A DNA stretch of 64,000 nucleotides from Nocardia tengchongensis (GTDB lineage: Bacteria > Actinomycetota > Actinomycetes > Mycobacteriales > Mycobacteriaceae): the NCBI RefSeq assembly GCF_018362975.1, contig NZ_CP074371.1, positions 1 through 64,000 on the forward strand, written 5' to 3'. How positions within the stretch are numbered: the first letter of the stretch is position 1; every line of letters begins with the position of its first letter. This document shows, one piece after another, positions 1-11,842 of the stretch. The notes beneath the pieces are model-generated. The model had not been told where the DNA came from, did not search any database, and worked only from the letters and a program-made list of their open reading frames with translations. The position numbers and the translations under genes are program-made.

Positions 1-13
1 GTTCTAAAGAACA
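1..13 (-). promoter_or_regulatory. boxA-like antitermination element of the rRNA leader
   Basis: Read on the minus strand the first 13 bases are TGTTCTTTAGAAC, close to the rRNA boxA consensus TGCTCTTTAACA. In rRNA leaders boxA binds NusB/NusE and makes transcription resistant to Rho. It sits about 200 nt downstream of the promoter at 211-239, where such an element is expected. The 16S gene itself must lie beyond the left edge. The match is short, so the call rests mainly on position. Confidence 0.55.
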
Positions 14-210
14 CACGCACACACCAACATCCCGGAACTTTCGTCCCGCTTGTCGGTGAGGCTGCTGTTGAAGCTTAACTCAGTCCTCGCAGCAGAACCA
101 AATCCGCTGGTCGGTCGAAGCTAATGTGATCATCAGGCGCTCCTCGTACTACCTCGTTTCCCTAAGCCCTTGGGCTCCGGGTCGGTGTCCGTGTCGCTCT
201 GACCTGGAAT
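14..210 (-). other. 5' leader of an rRNA operon (16S gene off the window)
   Basis: No protein-coding frame with a ribosome binding site is visible here. The stretch lies between a strong promoter (211-239) and a boxA-like element (1-13), all on the minus strand and downstream of murA. In mycobacteria the rRNA operon follows murA directly, so this is read as the transcribed rrn leader. It holds a short hairpin-forming segment around 160-175 (CCCAAGGG type). The rRNA itself is not in the window. Confidence 0.6.
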
Positions 211-239
211 AAGTTACGTGTTGGTTGTTCTCATGTCAA
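211..239 (-). promoter_or_regulatory. Probable rrn promoter (sigma-70/SigA type)
   Basis: On the minus strand there is a perfect -35 box TTGACA (239-234), a 17-bp spacer and a -10 box TAACTT (216-211). This is among the best promoter matches in the window. Its place just after murA and before an rRNA-type leader matches the mycobacterial rrnA arrangement, where promoters lie in and after murA. The start point would fall near 204. Confidence 0.75.
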
Positions 240-288
240 ATCGCCTGTTCAGGACGGGTTTTCGTGAACACGTCCCGACACCGGCCGT

Positions 289-1551
289 TCAGTCGGTGGT
301 TCCGACGCGTTCGATTTCGGCCCCGAGCCCGCGCAGGTTCTCCACGAAAGACGGGTAACCCCGGTCGATGTGGAAGACATCGTGGACTTCGGTGACACCG
401 TCGGCGACCAGACCCGCGAGCACCAGACCCGCGCCGGCGCGAATGTCGGAGGACCACACCGGCGCCGAGGACAGTCGCGGAATACCGCGCACCACAGCGT
501 GATGCCCGTCGGTGCGCGCATCGGCGCCCAGCCGGATCATCTCTTCCACGAAACGGAAACGCGCCTCGAAGATGTTCTCGGTGATCATCGAGGTGCCGTC
601 CGCGATGGCGGCCAGGCCGATGGCCATCGGCTGCAGATCGGTGGGGAAACCGGGGAACGGCAGGGTCGAGAAGTTCACGGCGCGCGGACGATCCGCCTGC
701 ACCACGCGAAACCCGTCCGGTTCGAACGAGATTCGGGCGCCCGCCGAACGCAGCTTGTCCAGCACCAGGGACAGGTGCTTGGGGTTGATGCCCGTCACCC
801 GCACGTCACCGGTGGTCATGGCGGCGGCGATGCCCCAGGTCGCGGCGACGATGCGGTCGCCGATCACCCGGTGGGTGGTGGGCGCGAGCTTGTCCACGCC
901 CTCGATGGTCAGCACCGAGGTGCCCGCGCCGGCGACCTTCGCGCCCATCCGGATCAGCATGTTGCAGAGATCCACGATCTCCGGTTCGCGCGCGGCATTG
1001 TCGATGACGGTCTCGCCGTCGGCCAGCACCGCGGCCATCAGAATGTTCTCGGTCGCGCCGACCGACGGGAAATCCAGTCGAATGCGCGCGCCCTGCAGCT
1101 CGTCGGCCCGGGCGACCAGGCAGCCGTGCTCGATCTCCGAGGTCGCGCCGAGCAGTCGCAGCCCCTGCTGGTGCATGTCCAGCGGGCGCGAACCGATGGC
1201 GTCACCACCGGGCAGCGCCACCACGGCCCGCTTGCAGCGCGCCATCAGCGGACCGAGCACACACACCGAGGCACGGAACTGGGTGACGGCCGGGAAGTCC
1301 GCGTGGTACTTCGGTTCCGGCGGGGTCGCGATATGGACCGTCGCGCCCTCGATGACGACATCACAGCCGAGGCCGCGCAACACGTCTGCCATCAACGGCA
1401 CATCCAGGATGTCCGGGCAGTTCGTGATGGTGGTCGTCCCCTCGGCCAGCAAGGCGGCAGCCATCAGCTTGAGGACGCTGTTCTTCGCGCCGCCTACCGC
1501 GACCTCACCGACGAGCCTGCTGCCCCCGGTCACCAGAAACCGTTCACTCAC
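289..1551 (-). CDS. murA: UDP-N-acetylglucosamine 1-carboxyvinyltransferase MurA
   Basis: First committed, cytoplasmic step of peptidoglycan synthesis: transfers enolpyruvate from PEP to UDP-GlcNAc. The 420-residue protein spans the whole EPSP/MurA fold (start [12 protein letters not shown], end LGAEIERV) and closely resembles the M. tuberculosis enzyme. The GTG at 1551 is chosen because homologues begin there; an ATG at 1581 would add ten residues and overlap the upstream gene. The active-site loop reads [10 protein letters not shown] with Asp at residue 117, where most bacteria have the Cys that fosfomycin alkylates. That substitution is known from mycobacteria and predicts intrinsic fosfomycin resistance. 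It follows the adenosyltransferase gene by 10 nt. Confidence 0.97.
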   Translation of the reverse strand: MSERFLVTGGSRLVGEVAVGGAKNSVLKLMAAALLAEGTTTITNCPDILDVPLMADVLRGLGCDVVIEGATVHIATPPEPKYHADFPAVTQFRASVCVLGPLMARCKRAVVALPGGDAIGSRPLDMHQQGLRLLGATSEIEHGCLVARADELQGARIRLDFPSVGATENILMAAVLADGETVIDNAAREPEIVDLCNMLIRMGAKVAGAGTSVLTIEGVDKLAPTTHRVIGDRIVAATWGIAAAMTTGDVRVTGINPKHLSLVLDKLRSAGARISFEPDGFRVVQADRPRAVNFSTLPFPGFPTDLQPMAIGLAAIADGTSMITENIFEARFRFVEEMIRLGADARTDGHHAVVRGIPRLSSAPVWSSDIRAGAGLVLAGLVADGVTEVHDVFHIDRGYPSFVENLRGLGAEIERVGTTD

Positions 1552-1561
1552 GGGGGTCAGC

Positions 1562-2155
1562 CTAGTGGTCCGTTCCCGCACTCGCGGCGTCTCCGCCCGG
1601 CCGCCACAGTATGTCGCCGTCCGGGTTGGCGACCCGGCCCAGGATGAACAGCAGGTCGGACAGGCGGTTGAGGTATTTGGCGGGCAGCACGCTGGTGTCG
1701 TCCGCGTGTTCGGCGACCGCGGCCCAGGCCGAACGCTCGGCGCGTCGCGCGACGGTGCGGGCGGTGTGCAGCAGCGCGGCCAACGGTGTGCCGCCGGGCA
1801 GGATGAACGAATTCAACGGCGCCAGAGGCTCATTGAACTCATCGCACCAGCGCTCGAGGCGGTCGATGTAGTCCTGGGTGATGCGCAGCGGCGGGTACTT
1901 GGGCTCGGCGACCACGGGCGTGGACAGGTCCGCGCCGGCGTCGAACAAATCGTTCTGTATGGAGCGCAGCACACCCAGGATCCGGGCGTCCGGCTGCCCG
2001 AGCGCGATGGCGACTCCGAGGGCCGCATTGGTTTCGTCACAGTCGGCGTACGCGATCAGCCGCGGGTCGGTCTTGGCCACCCGGGAGAAATCGCTCAACC
2101 CCGTGGTGCCGTCATCGCCGGTGCGCGTGTAGATCCGCGTCAAGTGAACGCTCAC
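1562..2155 (-). CDS. PduO-type ATP:cob(I)alamin adenosyltransferase
   Basis: Transfers the adenosyl group of ATP to cob(I)alamin to make adenosylcobalamin. The 197-residue protein has the PduO-type N-terminal motif [17 protein letters not shown], a central DETNAALG segment and the C-terminal RRAERSAWA helix that binds ATP. Length is normal for the family. The same gene sits next to murA in M. tuberculosis (Rv1314c). The likely clients are adenosylcobalamin-dependent mutases such as the IcmF encoded at 48500 in this window. Nothing suggests a role in cell-wall synthesis despite the neighbour. Confidence 0.93.
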   Translation of the reverse strand: MSVHLTRIYTRTGDDGTTGLSDFSRVAKTDPRLIAYADCDETNAALGVAIALGQPDARILGVLRSIQNDLFDAGADLSTPVVAEPKYPPLRITQDYIDRLERWCDEFNEPLAPLNSFILPGGTPLAALLHTARTVARRAERSAWAAVAEHADDTSVLPAKYLNRLSDLLFILGRVANPDGDILWRPGGDAASAGTDH

Positions 2156-2184
2156 AGGGTCACCCTAACGCTCCCGGGACCGGA

Positions 2185-2619
2185 CTAGCCCGCGCGCCGG
2201 CGGCGGATGCGCTCGGACGGGCGCGATTCCACCCAGGACAGGAAGGCGGCCATGGCGCCGCGGTCCAGGGCCAGCTCGTAGTTGCCGTGCCCGTCGGACA
2301 CCATGACGATCAGCTCGTCGGTCATGATGTCGTACTCGTCGTCCTCCGGGGAGCGCCGCGGGCCCACCTCGATGGCGAGCCGGCGCATGGTGGAGTCCGG
2401 GCCGAGTTTGAGGCTGGAGAGTTTGTAGAAGAGGAGTGTGTCCTCGTCGTAGCGGATCAGGCCGTGCCGCCAGCCGCCGCCGTGGCCGCGCGCGGGCAGC
2501 ACCCGCAACAGTGCGGCGGTCCCGCCGCGGCGCAGCATGACCAGGCGATAGGTCGAGGCCAGGGCCAGTCCGACCAGCAGCAATACCAGAATGATCAGAA
2601 GCCACATCCCGGTTTGCAA
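2185..2619 (-). CDS. DUF2550 membrane-anchored protein
   Basis: A 144-residue protein with one N-terminal membrane segment (about residues 5-25) followed by a compact basic domain ending in an Arg-rich tail. It matches the actinobacterial DUF2550 family, represented by Rv1312 of M. tuberculosis, which lies at the same place between atpC and murA. The function is unknown. It lies 29 nt upstream of the adenosyltransferase gene on the same strand and may be co-transcribed with it. Confidence 0.85.
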   Translation of the reverse strand: MQTGMWLLIILVLLLVGLALASTYRLVMLRRGGTAALLRVLPARGHGGGWRHGLIRYDEDTLLFYKLSSLKLGPDSTMRRLAIEVGPRRSPEDDEYDIMTDELIVMVSDGHGNYELALDRGAMAAFLSWVESRPSERIRRRRAG

Positions 2620-2777
2620 TGCCGCTCCGTCCCTTCACATCCGCGTTGCTGTCGATCACCGACCGGTCCGAGACCGGGCCCCGCTTTCGGTCGATAGTAG
2701 CGACCGCGGAATGGCGAGGTCCGGCCATCCACCGAATGTGACGAATGCGCTGTTCAGCGCGGCGTCCAAGATATATG

Positions 2778-3479
2778 TCAGCCGATGGTGAACGGCTCCC
2801 CGTAGAGCACCAGGTTGCCGATGAACGTCGTGCTGTCGACCTCGGCCGCGACGAAGGTCCGCGCCTGGGCGTAACCGCCGCAACCGTCCACCGAGAAGGT
2901 CTCATCGGTCCAGCTGACGCTGGCGTGCGGAACCGGGACCTTGTTGTAGCGCTTGTGCGATTCCTGGCCGTAATCGTCGGGTCGCTCCAGATCGAGCATC
3001 AGGCGCGCGACGGCCTGACCGGGTCCGAGCGTGATGCCGCTGCCCATTTGCTCATTGGCGCCCAGCGTGCCCAGGGAGGCGCCGGTGAGGTCCGCGTTGT
3101 AGCCCCCGCCACCCGTACTGTTCGCGTTGAGACCGCTGATGTCGACCTGGCAGCCCACGACATAACCGGGGCTGATCTTGATGGTCGCGGTCGAGGCGCT
3201 CGTGCCGTCGAGGTCGATGCTGGCCACCGCCGTGGTCCAGACATTGCGATGCACGGGGGTGGACCCCATGGATCCACTGATCTTGGCCGACTCCCCGGTG
3301 ATCCGGACCGTCAGATTGGTGCCGTCGGCGAGCTGCCGGGTGATGGAGCCGCCAGGGAGCGGAATGAAGGTGTCGGCCTGCACCGGAGCGGCCGGGCCGA
3401 AACCGGACAGACCCGCCGCCGCGGCCACCGCCACCCCGAGGACCCGGCCACTCCGCGCGCGAATTCCCTTGCCGTACAT
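2778..3479 (-). CDS. MspA-family porin (Nfp-like)
   Basis: Secreted 233-residue protein of the MspA family, which forms water-filled channels in the mycolic-acid outer membrane. A signal peptide covers residues 1-35 (basic start, Ala-rich core, cleavage after PVQA). The mature part begins DTFIPLPGGS, contains two Cys (GCQV and DGCGG) and ends LYGEPFTIG, all typical of Nocardia members. A second family member lies directly upstream at 3507-4011, the arrangement known for the hetero-oligomeric NfpA/NfpB channel of N. farcinica. Here the partner looks broken. Confidence 0.9.
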   Translation of the reverse strand: MYGKGIRARSGRVLGVAVAAAAGLSGFGPAAPVQADTFIPLPGGSITRQLADGTNLTVRITGESAKISGSMGSTPVHRNVWTTAVASIDLDGTSASTATIKISPGYVVGCQVDISGLNANSTGGGGYNADLTGASLGTLGANEQMGSGITLGPGQAVARLMLDLERPDDYGQESHKRYNKVPVPHASVSWTDETFSVDGCGGYAQARTFVAAEVDSTTFIGNLVLYGEPFTIG

Positions 3480-3506
3480 ACGATCCCTTCCTTCGGAGCG
3501 GAGTCG

Positions 3507-4011
3507 TCAGCCGATGCTGAACGGCTGGCCGTAGAGGGTCACCTTGCGGTAGTCGACGCCGATGATCTCGACCGCGGAAGCCTGGCGGGCCTGCGCGTAG
3601 CCGCCGCAGCCCTGGATCTCCATCGGAATGTCCTGATAGTTGATGGTGTAGGTGCCACTCTTGATCAACTCGATGTTGTTGATCGCCACCCACTGCACCT
3701 GGCCGGGCGAGAGCGGGAAGCTGAATCCGCCGGCCAGGGCGGGCGAGGTGCTGACCAGGAGCGTGGCGTTCGCGCTCAACTGCCCCAGCGCGACCTGACA
3801 GCCGACGATGTAGCCGGTGGTGAGATTGGACGATCCGTGGGTGCCCGAATTGTTGGTGCCCGGGAAATTCAGCGGGCCGTTATTGGGTCCGACATCCCCG
3901 TCCGGGGTCTCCACCTCGGCGGTGACATTGCCGGTCACCCAGGAGGTGCGGCACCACGATCGTGACGACGGCGAAGGCGACGCCCCATTTGCCAATTCGA
4001 AGCCTGCTCAT
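3507..4011 (-). pseudogene. Second MspA-family porin gene with an internal deletion
   Basis: The 3' part encodes a good MspA domain (SWVTGNVTAEVETPDGD to LYGQPFSIG). A signal-peptide start, MSRLRIGKWGVAFAVVTIVV, is present at 4011 behind a GAGGGG ribosome site, but in a different frame from the mature domain. Against the neighbouring paralogue, about 45 residues are missing between the signal core and the RTSWVTG segment: the first mature strands, beginning ADTF. The junction lies near 3945-3960. A frame starting at a TTG inside the signal region stays open but gives a Ser/Pro-rich N-terminus with no signal. Loss of function is the simplest reading. Confidence 0.75.
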
Positions 4012-4305
4012 CAGCCCCTCGCTCATCGTGCTGCTGCATCGTGGAGGTAAAGCTGAGAATGCGGGAATAGCCGACCCATTGCCGAGTGCTTCAGATCACA
4101 CTTCGGAGTCCGGCGATTGCGTTTAACCACACGGGGTTGGAGGGAGGGCAATTACCGGGCGGACGATCCGAAATCCGTGGTGGGCCTACCAGGTCCGCCG
4201 TCGGTGAAACCACCCACCGGACCGCTGAGCGGGATCACACATGGCCGTAAACTGGAACACGTTCTTATGCTCCCGACAATTGGGATGTCTTGGAAGGAGA
4301 TTCCG

Positions 4306-5397
4306 TTGGAAATTACCGCTGCGGTGGCCCGGGGTGCCGACGTACCGTTCTCGATGGAGACCCTCACCCTCGAGGAGCCACGTCCGGGCGAAGTGCTGGT
4401 CCGCATCGTCGCGACCGGCGTCTGCCACACCGACCTGGTCACCAAGGGCGTATTTCCGGCCGAGCTGCCGATCGTTCTGGGACACGAGGGCGCGGGCGTC
4501 GTCGAGCAGATCGGCTCGGAGGTAACCGGAATCGACGTGGGCGACCATGTGCTGCTCACCTACGCCAGTTGCGGTACCTGTTCCCGATGCGTCAACGGGC
4601 TTCCGCCCTATTGCGAGAATTTCGTCATTCTCAACACCTCGGGCGGGCGCAGCGATTTCACGTCGCCGCTGAGCAGTAATGGCGAGCGCGTCATGGGCGC
4701 GTTCTTCGGGCAGTCGAGTTTCGCCACCCACGCACTGGTGCCGGCGCGCAGCATCGTGGTCGTGGACAAGGATGTCGACCTGGTCGCCACCTCCCCGTTC
4801 GGCTGCGGCGTGCAGACCGGCGCGGGCGCGGTCGCCAATGTCATGAAACCGGGCCCGGACGACTCCATCGCCATCTTCGGAGTCGGCGGCGTCGGCATGG
4901 CGGCGCTCATGGCGGCCCGGGCCATCGGCGCGGGAACCATTGTGGCCATTGATCTTTCCGCGGACCGCCTGGCCGTGGCCAAGGAGCTGGGCGCGGACGT
5001 CACCATCGACGGCGCGGCCGAGGACGTGGTCGCGCAGATCATCGCGGCCACCGGCGGCGGCGCCAACTTCGCCCTCGACACCACGGCCGTCAACGCGGTG
5101 ATCGCCAAGGGCCTGGAAGCGTTGGCGCCCATGGGCACCCTGGTGCTTGTAGGACTCGGCGAAGCCAGCATGGATCTCGAGATCGGCCACCTCACCGGCA
5201 ACGGCAAGGCCGTTCGCGGATGCATCGAGGGCAGCGGCGATCCGCAGAAGTTCATTCCGCAGCTGCTGCAGTGGCATGCCGACGGCAAGTTCCCGATCGA
5301 GAAGATCAGCAAGACCTACGCGTTCAGCGACATCGACACCGCGCTGGCCGACGCCCACCACGGCACCACGATCAAGCCGATTCTCACTTTCGAGTGA
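4306..5397 (+). CDS. Zinc-dependent alcohol dehydrogenase (MDR family)
   Basis: A 363-residue medium-chain dehydrogenase that oxidises an alcohol or reduces an aldehyde with NAD(P). Catalytic zinc ligands are visible in GVCHTDL and the GHEGAG segment; the structural-zinc loop is CGTCSRCVNGLPPYC. The cofactor fold shows GVGGVGMAAL followed by VAIDLS, where the Asp favours NAD. TTG at 4306 is preferred: AAGGAGA lies five bases upstream, and the protein then begins EITAAVARG as in aryl-alcohol dehydrogenases. A longer open frame back to 4117 has no ribosome site or homology. It is a stand-alone gene, divergent from the porin pair and closed by a strong hairpin. The natural substrate is unknown. 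Confidence 0.9.
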   Translation: MEITAAVARGADVPFSMETLTLEEPRPGEVLVRIVATGVCHTDLVTKGVFPAELPIVLGHEGAGVVEQIGSEVTGIDVGDHVLLTYASCGTCSRCVNGLPPYCENFVILNTSGGRSDFTSPLSSNGERVMGAFFGQSSFATHALVPARSIVVVDKDVDLVATSPFGCGVQTGAGAVANVMKPGPDDSIAIFGVGGVGMAALMAARAIGAGTIVAIDLSADRLAVAKELGADVTIDGAAEDVVAQIIAATGGGANFALDTTAVNAVIAKGLEALAPMGTLVLVGLGEASMDLEIGHLTGNGKAVRGCIEGSGDPQKFIPQLLQWHADGKFPIEKISKTYAFSDIDTALADAHHGTTIKPILTFE

Positions 5398-5404
5398 GAA
5401 CCAG

Positions 5405-5436
5405 CACGCGCGCCCGGCTGTTGCCGGGCGCGCGTG
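5405..5436 (+). terminator. Rho-independent-like terminator of the alcohol dehydrogenase gene
   Basis: A perfect 14-bp stem (CACGCGCGCCCGGC pairing with its complement) with a four-base TGTT loop, starting eight bases after the stop codon. No T-run follows, as is common in high-GC actinobacteria. Confidence 0.7.
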
Positions 5437-5464
5437 TGATTCGCAGCGGAAGTAGCGAAAACAG

Positions 5465-5496
5465 CGGCGGCCCCGGGGACTTCCCCGGGGCCGCCG
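5465..5496 (-). terminator. Terminator of the ATP synthase operon
   Basis: A perfect 14-bp stem, CGGCGGCCCCGGGG with its complement and an ACTT loop, lies about 20 nt past the atpC stop on the minus strand. Together with the neighbouring hairpin it separates two convergent transcription units. Confidence 0.7.
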
Positions 5497-5515
5497 CCGT
5501 TGTCTCAGCGTCGAG

Positions 5516-5896
5516 CTAGTGGGCCGCAGCGGCCTTCTCGACGGCCCGCAGCTGACCCTGTGCCTTGGCCAGGGCAGCCGGGCTCGCGTTCTCGTCGGCG
5601 ATGACGGCCTTGGCGGCCGCCTCGTCGATGTCGAAGGCGAAGTCGGCGGACTCGGCCAGCACGCGCACCGAAGTGGCGGTGACGGAGAAGAATCCGCCGT
5701 GCACGGCCACGACAACACGCTCGTTGTCGTCGGACACGATGGTCACGGTGCCGCCCTCGACCAGCTGGCCGAGCAGCGGCTCGTGGCCGGCGAGGATGCC
5801 GATCTCACCCTCCGTGGTCTGGGCCGACACGAAAGACGCGCGGCCCGACCACAGCAGTCGCTCGACGGCGACCAGGTCAACGGACATATCTGCCAT
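5516..5896 (-). CDS. atpC: F1Fo ATP synthase subunit epsilon
   Basis: The 126-residue epsilon subunit of the F1 central stalk, which couples rotation and restrains ATP hydrolysis. The N-terminal beta domain shows the [16 protein letters not shown] signature, followed by the short C-terminal helical part ([21 protein letters not shown]). It is the last gene of the atp operon and starts six bases after the atpD stop. Confidence 0.97.
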   Translation of the reverse strand: MADMSVDLVAVERLLWSGRASFVSAQTTEGEIGILAGHEPLLGQLVEGGTVTIVSDDNERVVVAVHGGFFSVTATSVRVLAESADFAFDIDEAAAKAVIADENASPAALAKAQGQLRAVEKAAAAH

Positions 5897-5902
5897 GGGT
5901 GA

Positions 5903-8330
<2,428 letters not shown>

Positions 8331-8388
8331 TAGCGGTTCACACTCCCTTCATTCCTCGAGTCAGACAGTCGCATTCGCTTCGCCGTTC

Positions 8389-10026
8389 TTACTTCTCGAC
8401 GTGCTTGCGAGTGACGGACAGCGACTCGACCTCTTCGTGATCGAGCTTGCCGGCCTCGGCCTCGACGACACGGGTGCCGTCGGACGCCAGGAAGCCCTGC
8501 TTGAACTTGTCGGTCGCGGCCTTGATCGCGTCGGCCGACTCGCCCTCGATCTTCTTCGCGCCACCCTGGAGGGCGTCGAAGGAGGACTGCACGGAACCGT
8601 GCAGGAACTCGAGCAGCTCGCCGTTGAAGCGACGCACGTCGCCGACCGGCACCGAGTCGTAGTAGCCCGCGTCCACCAGGAACAGCGAGACGACCTGGTC
8701 CTCGACCGAAACCGGGGAGTACTGGTCCTGCTTGAGCAGCTCGACCCAGCGCGCGCCACGCTCCAGCTGCGCCAGCGAGGCCGCATCCAGGTCGGAGGCG
8801 AACGCGGAGAAGGCTTCCAGCTCGCGGTAGGAGGCGAGCTCCAGACGCAGCGAACCGGCGACCTGCTTCATGGCCTTGGTCTGCGCGGCACCACCGACAC
8901 GGGACACCGAGATACCGACGTTGATGGCCGGACGGACACCCTTGTTGAAGAGGTCCGACTCCAGGAACACCTGGCCGTCGGTGATCGAGATGACGTTGGT
9001 CGGGATGAACGCCGAGACGTCGTTGGCCTTGGTCTCGATGATCGGCAGCGCGGTCATGGAGCCGGCGCCGAGCTCGTCGGACAGCTTCGCGCAACGCTCC
9101 AGCAGACGGGAGTGCAGGTAGAAGACGTCACCCGGGTACGCCTCGCGGCCCGGCGGGCGGCGCAGCAGCAGCGAGATGGCACGGTAGGCCTCGGCCTGCT
9201 TGGACAGGTCGTCGAACACGATCAGGACGTGCTTGCCCTGGTACATCCAGTGCTGGCCGATGGCCGAACCGGTGTACGGCGCCAGCCACTTGAAGCCGGC
9301 GGAGTCGGAGGCCGGAGCCGCGACGATGGTGGTGTACTCCATCGCGCCGTGCGCCTCGAGAGCAGCCTTGACGCCCGCGATGGTGGAGCCCTTCTGGCCG
9401 ATCGCGACGTAGATGCAGCGCACCTGCTTCGACGGATCGCCGGTGGCCCAGTTGGCCTTCTGGTTGATGATCGCGTCGATGCAGACCGCGGTCTTGCCGG
9501 TCTTGCGGTCACCGATGACCAGCTGACGCTGGCCACGGCCGATCGCGGTCAGGGCGTCGATGGCGGTGATGCCGGTGGCCAGCGGCTCGCCGACGGGCTG
9601 GCGCTCCAGCACGGTCGCGGCCTGCAGCTCGAGCACGCGACGCTCGTCGGCCTCGATCTCGCCGAGGCCGTCGATCGGGGCGCCCAGCGGGTTCACCACG
9701 CGGCCGAGGAAGTTGTCACCGACCGGGACCGAGAGCACGTCGCCGGTACGGCGGACCTGCTGGCCCTCCTCGATGGTGTCGAACTCACCCAGGACGACGG
9801 CACCGATTTCGGTGTCCTCCAGGTTCAGCGCGACGCCGAGCACGCCGCCGGGGAATTCCAGCAGCTCGTTGGCCATCGCGCCGGGGAGGCCGCTGATGTG
9901 GGCGATACCGTCGCCGGTGTCGGTGACTACGCCCACTTCCTCGATGGAGGTTTCCGGGGTGTAGCTCTGGGTGTAGCTCTCGATCGCGCTACGGATCTCA
10001 TCGGGGGAGATCGTCAGCTCCGCCAT
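8389..10026 (-). CDS. atpA: F1Fo ATP synthase subunit alpha
   Basis: The non-catalytic nucleotide-binding F1 subunit, 545 residues. P-loop GDRKTGKT at residues 172-179; the N-terminal [12 protein letters not shown] helix binds delta. The C-terminus runs on past the usual end (after [12 protein letters not shown]) into a charged tail of about 30 residues. This position matches the mycobacterial alpha extension reported to suppress ATP hydrolysis, although the sequence differs. It is preceded by atpH with an 88-nt gap. Confidence 0.98.
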   Translation of the reverse strand: MAELTISPDEIRSAIESYTQSYTPETSIEEVGVVTDTGDGIAHISGLPGAMANELLEFPGGVLGVALNLEDTEIGAVVLGEFDTIEEGQQVRRTGDVLSVPVGDNFLGRVVNPLGAPIDGLGEIEADERRVLELQAATVLERQPVGEPLATGITAIDALTAIGRGQRQLVIGDRKTGKTAVCIDAIINQKANWATGDPSKQVRCIYVAIGQKGSTIAGVKAALEAHGAMEYTTIVAAPASDSAGFKWLAPYTGSAIGQHWMYQGKHVLIVFDDLSKQAEAYRAISLLLRRPPGREAYPGDVFYLHSRLLERCAKLSDELGAGSMTALPIIETKANDVSAFIPTNVISITDGQVFLESDLFNKGVRPAINVGISVSRVGGAAQTKAMKQVAGSLRLELASYRELEAFSAFASDLDAASLAQLERGARWVELLKQDQYSPVSVEDQVVSLFLVDAGYYDSVPVGDVRRFNGELLEFLHGSVQSSFDALQGGAKKIEGESADAIKAATDKFKQGFLASDGTRVVEAEAGKLDHEEVESLSVTRKHVEK

Positions 10027-10114
10027 GTTCTTCCTGCTCTCGCTGTGGTCTCGAATGTCGGTGTGTTGGTGCGGTTTACGCGTCTCTGCGGACTTGCCGG
10101 CGGGCCGGTGAGTC

Positions 10115-10924
10115 TCAGGCGAGAGACTGACGCAAACGCTGCAGTCGGCCGACGGCGCTGCCGTCGATCAGGTCGTCGCCCACGCGCACGACGACACCGG
10201 CCAGCAAGGTCGGATCCTCCTGCACGTGCACCGTGACGGGCTTGTCGTAGATGCGCTGGAGCGAAGTCGCCAGGTGCTCGCGCTGCTGCGGCGTCAGGGC
10301 CGCCGCGGCGCGCACGTGCGCCACGATCTGATCCCGCAGCGACGCCGCCAGGTCGGACAGCTCGTCGATGGCCTGGCCGGAATCGCCCTTGTGGCGCAGC
10401 ACGGCCTGCTCGACCAGCTGCTGGGTGATGTCCTCGACCTTGCCCGCGAGCAGACGCTGCACCAGGGCCCGCTTGGCTTCCGCCGGCTTGCCGTGGTCCT
10501 GCAGCGCCTGCTCCAGGTCCGGGTTGTCGTCGATGATCCGGGCCAGCCGGAACAGCTCGTCCTCGACCGAGGTCAGGCGGCCACGCTCGTCCGCGGCGCG
10601 CAGCAGCGCCTCGCGGCCGAGCAGGACCAGCGTGTCGACCAGGTCACGGGCCCGCGACCAGTCCTGAGCCACGGCCGTGGTCAGCACGGCCAGCGTGGTT
10701 CCGCTGATCTTGCCGCCGAAGACGCGTTCGGCCAGCTCGGCGCGCGCCGAACTCGACACCGACTTATCCGCGAGCGCCACACGCAGCGAACGCTGGTCGT
10801 CGAGGACGGCGACAACGGCGAACAGTTCCGACCCCGTAGTAGCCGCGACGGTGTCGCTACCGGTCAGAGCGGCCCGAAGAGCTTCCCGCGCACGGGAACT
10901 CGCCTCACGGCTCGCTGCGTACAT
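10115..10924 (-). CDS. atpH: F1Fo ATP synthase subunit delta (OSCP)
   Basis: The 269-residue delta subunit linking the peripheral stalk to F1. The N-terminal helical bundle starts [15 protein letters not shown] and the C-terminal OSCP signature [25 protein letters not shown] is clear. M. tuberculosis has a b-delta fusion of about 446 residues here; this protein is a delta only, of the longer actinobacterial type. ATG at 10924 is preferred over a GTG three codons earlier, because the GTGGGAAG overlapping that GTG fits better as its ribosome site. Confidence 0.96.
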   Translation of the reverse strand: MYAASREASSRAREALRAALTGSDTVAATTGSELFAVVAVLDDQRSLRVALADKSVSSSARAELAERVFGGKISGTTLAVLTTAVAQDWSRARDLVDTLVLLGREALLRAADERGRLTSVEDELFRLARIIDDNPDLEQALQDHGKPAEAKRALVQRLLAGKVEDITQQLVEQAVLRHKGDSGQAIDELSDLAASLRDQIVAHVRAAAALTPQQREHLATSLQRIYDKPVTVHVQEDPTLLAGVVVRVGDDLIDGSAVGRLQRLRQSLA

Positions 10925-10943
10925 GCTTCCCACTTTCGGCTCG

Positions 10944-11495
10944 TTACCTTCCGACCCCGATGCCGGCGTTCGCGTCCAGTTCCGCCAGGAACCGGTCGAT
11001 CGACGCCGACTGCTTGGCCTCGTCGGCCACCGACTGACCGATGATCTTCTCGGCCAGGTCGACCGCGGTACGGCCCAGCTCGGAACGCAGCTCGGTCACG
11101 ATCTGCTGGCGCTGAGCCTCCAGCTGCGAGTGACCGGCGGCCACGATGCGGTCGGCCTCGGCCTGCGCATCGGAACGCATCGCCGACAGGATGGCCGCAC
11201 CCTGGGTGCGGGCTTCCTCGCGGATACGCGCGGCCTCGAGGCGAGCCTCGGCCAGCTGCTCCTGGTACTGCTGCAGGGTGGCCTGCGCCTCGGCCTGCAC
11301 GGCCTCGGCCTTGGCGATACCGCCCTCGATCTTCTGAGTCCGCTCGTCCAGCACCTTGGTCAGACGCGGGACGACGTACTTGGCGAAGACAAAGGCGATA
11401 ACGATGAAGACGATCGCAGACCAGACAATGTCATAGGTCTTCGGGACGAGGGGGTTGATGTCCTCCTCGGCCGCGAGCAAAACAATGCTGTTCAT
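10944..11495 (-). CDS. atpF: F1Fo ATP synthase subunit b
   Basis: Peripheral stalk subunit, 183 residues: one N-terminal membrane helix (about 24-44, [20 protein letters not shown]) followed by a long, highly charged Ala/Glu/Arg coiled coil that dimerises. It is followed 19 nt later by atpH. The length is normal and there is no fusion to delta. Confidence 0.97.
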   Translation of the reverse strand: MNSIVLLAAEEDINPLVPKTYDIVWSAIVFIVIAFVFAKYVVPRLTKVLDERTQKIEGGIAKAEAVQAEAQATLQQYQEQLAEARLEAARIREEARTQGAAILSAMRSDAQAEADRIVAAGHSQLEAQRQQIVTELRSELGRTAVDLAEKIIGQSVADEAKQSASIDRFLAELDANAGIGVGR

Positions 11496-11521
11496 CGTTG
11501 ATTCCTAGTCTTTGGCCGGAA

Positions 11522-11821
<300 letters not shown>

Positions 11822-11842
11822 TTATGGAGTTGGTGCGGTCGG

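Noticed and set aside
370..2188. Long plus-strand open frames opposite murA and the adenosyltransferase gene
   Set aside because: They are the high-GC mirror of well-conserved minus-strand genes, rich in Arg/Gly/His with no ribosome site or family motif.
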